Below are positions 61,690 to 64,000 of a DNA stretch of 64,000 nucleotides, piece by piece. The stretch is from contig JACKJH010000001.1 in assembly GCA_020638055.1 (NCBI GenBank), positions 620,001 to 684,000 on the forward strand, in the 5' to 3' direction. Under the pieces are notes generated by a model. It saw only the letters and a list, made by a program, of their open reading frames with translations. It was not told the DNA's origin and made no database searches. Source of the stretch: Hyphomicrobiaceae bacterium. GTDB taxonomy: Bacteria > Pseudomonadota > Alphaproteobacteria > Rhizobiales > Hyphomicrobiaceae. Both the position numbers and the translations under genes were made by a program. The number at the start of each line of letters is the position of its first letter. Positions within the stretch are counted from its first letter, which is position 1.

Positions 61690-62577
61690 TCAGCCTGTTG
61701 CCTCCAATTCGGCGATTGCCTCCGCGATGGAGACGGTACGTTCGGCCATCACCATGTGCAGGCGCTCCACCATTTTTCCCTCAACGGTGATGACGCCGAG
61801 TTTTTCATTTTCCGGTTTCTGGAATTCGGCAATGATCTTGCGCGACCATTCGACTTCCGCCTCAGATGGTGAAAAGGTTTCATTCGCCGCCTGGACCTGA
61901 CTTGGGTGAATCAGCGTCTTGCCGTCCATACCGAGTGTGCGGCCATGCTCGGCTTCGGCACGGAACCCTGCCTCGTCCTTGAAATCGTTGTAGACACCAT
62001 CCAACACGTCCAGACCATAAGCACGAGCAGCAACAATCGTCATAGACAGCCATGGCACGACAGCGAAGCGATCCTTATAGGCGCGGGCGTGGCTTTCCTT
62101 CAGCAAATCGTTGGTGCCCATCACCATGCAGGTGAGACGGTGCTCACGTTCTATCCCAGCCATGGCGATTTCGCGCACGTTAAGGATCGACATGGGCGTT
62201 TCCATCATGGCCCATAACTTGGTTTTTTCCAGCGCATGTGCGGCCGTCAGCACCTTTGCCGCCGAAATGATGTCGCCGGGCCTGCCTACTTTGGGGACCA
62301 GGATGGCGTCGGGTCCAGCCTTGGCTGCTGCAAAAAGGTCGTCGGCACCCCACGGGGTTTCCAGTCCGTTAACGCGAATGATCAGTTCGCGCTTGCCATA
62401 GCCACCGCTGGCGACGGCTTCACAGACCTTGTCGCGAGCTTCGATTTTGGCATCCGGCGCGACAGCGTCCTCCAGATCGAGGATCAGGGCGTCGGCGGGG
62501 ATTGTCTTTGCTTTTTCAAGGGCGCGTGTGTTGGAGCCTGGCATGTAGAGCACACTGCGACGCGGGCGCACGGTCAT
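61690..62577 (-). CDS. (3S)-malyl-CoA thioesterase (Mcl2-like, HpcH/HpaI/CitE family)
   Basis: 295 residues. TIM-barrel CitE-like protein: RRSVLYMPGSNTRALEKA, metal-binding ILDLEDAVAPDAK, ILVPKVGRPGDI, WAMMETPMSILN and GKTLIHPSQVQAANETFSPS. The length and the C-terminal extension (GVITVEGKMVERLHMVMAERT) fit Mcl2, which releases malate from malyl-CoA, rather than the longer lyase Mcl1. With mesaconyl-CoA hydratase it completes acetyl-CoA assimilation via glyoxylate. The first gene of the pair; mch follows 61 bp later. Confidence 0.85.
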   Translation of the reverse strand: MTVRPRRSVLYMPGSNTRALEKAKTIPADALILDLEDAVAPDAKIEARDKVCEAVASGGYGKRELIIRVNGLETPWGADDLFAAAKAGPDAILVPKVGRPGDIISAAKVLTAAHALEKTKLWAMMETPMSILNVREIAMAGIEREHRLTCMVMGTNDLLKESHARAYKDRFAVVPWLSMTIVAARAYGLDVLDGVYNDFKDEAGFRAEAEHGRTLGMDGKTLIHPSQVQAANETFSPSEAEVEWSRKIIAEFQKPENEKLGVITVEGKMVERLHMVMAERTVSIAEAIAELEATG

Positions 62578-62815
62578 TTTTCATTACCCCTTAATTGTTC
62601 GTCTTTATCTGTTTGCTTTTATTTTTGCAGGTGCGGCGGCTGGCCGGACTGAGACCTATCCTGGTCGGGCCAGCGGATATGATGTTTTGCAGCGCACACT
62701 AATCTGGCGACCTTGAATTACAAGTCCACCAAGGTCGCGTTATACTCCAAGCCGTGTAATCGCGTTACGACAAGGCGGATCGCGCGGAAAAAAGCCAGCA
62801 AGAAAGGCAAATGAC

Positions 62816-63649
62816 ATGGCCCGCATCCTTGCCATTTCCTCCTATGTCGCGTCCGGCCATGTCGGGCTCTGCGGCATTGTTCCCGTGCTGCAAGCTTTCG
62901 GGCACGAAGTGATCTCTGTACCGACTGTCGTTCTATCGTGCCACAACGGCCGAGAGCACGTGCGAGGCGTTACGCTGGAAGCGGGAGACATTGCGGGCAT
63001 GTTATCTGCTTTGCGCGCCAACGGAACGCTTGAAGCGCTAGACGCGGTCATCACAGGCTACATGCCGAGCGCCGAAGTCACCGAGTTGGTCGCTGCCGAG
63101 CTTGAGCGTCTTGCCGAAGCGCTGCCAGATTTGGTTTATTTGTGCGATCCGGTTTTGGGCGATGATCCCGACGGGCTATATGTCTTGGACGACGTGGCAT
63201 GCACAATCCGCGACAGACTGTTGCCGCTTGCAGACATTGTGTGCCCCAATCGTTTCGAACTTGCCTGGTTGACCGGTGCGGGCGTGCATAATGCCAACGA
63301 CGCGGACATCGCTGCCGACAGTCTTGGCGTGGAACTGGCTGTTGTGACTTCGGTTCCGGCAGTAGACGGGCAGATCGCAAATGTTTCCAGCGATAGCGAT
63401 AACGCTTTTACGTTTACGACACCGCGACTGCCTGCGGTCCCGCATGGGACCGGTGATGTCCTGGCGGCCTTGTTGCTTGGCCACGTACTTTCGGGATGTG
63501 AACTTACCGAGGCAACAGCGAGGGCTTCCGCCGGCGTGCAGATGGTGATTGCGGACAGCATTGGTGCCCACGAACTGGAATTGGTGGCTGGACTTTCACG
63601 CACAGTTGAAGTGCAGGGAATGCCTGGTGAAGAGGTGGGAGCGGAGTAG
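62816..63649 (+). CDS. pdxY: Pyridoxal kinase
   Basis: 277 residues of the ribokinase fold. It phosphorylates pyridoxal to PLP in vitamin B6 salvage. N-terminal ISSYVASGHVGLCGIVPVLQ, then the substrate lid region SCHNGREH, PVLGDDPDGLYVLDD, DIVCPNRFELAWLTG and the catalytic-loop motif HGTGDVLAALLLGH with its Asp. Whether it also uses pyridoxine (PdxK) cannot be told from sequence. ATG 62816 follows AGAAAGGCAA. Confidence 0.9.
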   Translation: MARILAISSYVASGHVGLCGIVPVLQAFGHEVISVPTVVLSCHNGREHVRGVTLEAGDIAGMLSALRANGTLEALDAVITGYMPSAEVTELVAAELERLAEALPDLVYLCDPVLGDDPDGLYVLDDVACTIRDRLLPLADIVCPNRFELAWLTGAGVHNANDADIAADSLGVELAVVTSVPAVDGQIANVSSDSDNAFTFTTPRLPAVPHGTGDVLAALLLGHVLSGCELTEATARASAGVQMVIADSIGAHELELVAGLSRTVEVQGMPGEEVGAE

Positions 63650-63792
63650 GTTTTACTCGATGTTGGCTGGGTGGCTCGCCTGGCGGCATGGGTTGCCTGC
63701 GTTCGGCCAAGTCCTTCACGACTGCTGTTTATGTATAGTTTGATCTTGTCTCGACACGCGAGACAGGCTCAGCTAACCATGCGGTGCCTTCC

Positions 63793-63902
63793 TGCATGTT
63801 TTTCACCAAGACCCACATGACACTTCAGCTAAACATGCTCTCACTTTCGACTGGGGCATGTTTTTCACGCCGAACCGTTACACACTTCGGCTAAACATGC
63901 TC
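63793..63902. repeat. Two type-A palindromic repeats
   Basis: 63793-63840 (inner left arm altered to CACCAAGACCCA, so its inner stem is weak) and 63854-63902 (inner pair GCCGAA / TTCGGC as in the A' type, but with the standard AAACATGC outer arm). This shows that inner and outer stems are exchanged between subtypes. Confidence 0.9.
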
Positions 63903-63944
63903 TTGTGCCTTGAGGCGACCAAAACGAAGAGGCCAATCAAACCC

Positions 63945-64000
63945 ATGTCGCAATTTCCCGAGCACCTGACCGACCGGTACCACCGCTTCAAATTCAGGCA
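63945..64000 (+). CDS. Start of a gene cut by the window edge, possibly carbonic anhydrase
   Basis: ATG 63945 follows AGAGG and opens MSQFPEHLTDRYHRFKFR without a stop. The short N terminus resembles the start of alphaproteobacterial beta-carbonic anhydrases (FPxHLxxxYxxF), but 18 residues are not enough to be sure. Confidence 0.35.
   Translation, partial: MSQFPEHLTDRYHRFKFR

Overview
The window looks like chromosomal DNA of an alphaproteobacterium, most likely a member of the Hyphomicrobiales (Rhizobiales) or a close relative. The evidence is the set of alphaproteobacterial housekeeping proteins: a CenR-type response regulator, sdhC-sdhD-sdhA, ffh-rpsP-rimM, a phasin, the ethylmalonyl-CoA-pathway enzymes mesaconyl-CoA hydratase and malyl-CoA thioesterase, DUF995 and TadG-like proteins. 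GC content is moderate to high, genes are densely packed, and many short palindromic intergenic repeats recall the rhizobial palindromic elements. I see no tRNA, rRNA, CRISPR array, prophage or transposase gene.

Layout. 1-8.3 kb: the end of a patatin-like lipase, an alpha/beta hydrolase, a methyltransferase/ATP-grasp fusion, a cytochrome c, rlmN, and two paralogous membrane proteins separated by a repeat array. 8.4-16.2 kb: a small secreted Cys protein, argG, YkvA, a GNAT/FemAB-like enzyme, a DnaJ-domain protein and typA. 16.3-23.5 kb: a Met-Gly-Asp repeat protein, a PepSY-like protein, a Pif1-like helicase, a phasin, a GNAT enzyme, a lipoprotein and gpmA. 23.9-31.7 kb: amino-acid and phosphate housekeeping (dapB, ppa, leuB, asd), DsrE-like and DUF995 proteins, and cytochrome b561. 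31.9-39.5 kb: a TadG-like vWA protein, two different phosphate transporters (Pit behind a good Pho box, then an NptA/PhoU-domain protein), a small coiled-coil gene split by a -1 slippery site, cenR, and the decayed remains of an L,D-transpeptidase gene. 39.6-50.1 kb: gamma-glutamyltransferase, a FolD-like protein with altered catalytic residues, glnK-amtB, tesB, a UbiH-family hydroxylase and an autotransporter. 50.6-64 kb: rimM, an HTH regulator, rpsP, ffh, a YcbB-type L,D-transpeptidase, sdhCDA, mesaconyl-CoA hydratase, malyl-CoA thioesterase, a pyridoxal kinase, and the start of a further gene.

The clearest non-genic theme is a superfamily of hairpin repeats in at least a dozen intergenic gaps. 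Two abundant types have unrelated outer stems (GCATGTTT/AAACATGC and GCATTTTC/GAAAATGC) but share the loop core GAACCG-N5-CACTTC. They occur singly, in tandem arrays of fixed 56-58 bp period, and inside a composite element of about 97 bp present three times. A third palindrome, built on GATCCGAT, usually sits next to the second type.

Functionally the window is mostly core metabolism: C2 assimilation (mch, mcl2, sdh, phasin), nitrogen and phosphate uptake, lysine, leucine and arginine biosynthesis, the envelope (dapB, L,D-transpeptidase, cenR, autotransporter) and translation or protein targeting. The items most worth a second look are the repeat superfamily, the FolD-like protein with Lys to Gln and Asp to Glu changes, the slippery-site coiled-coil gene, the methyltransferase/ATP-grasp fusion and the L,D-transpeptidase pseudogene beside cenR.
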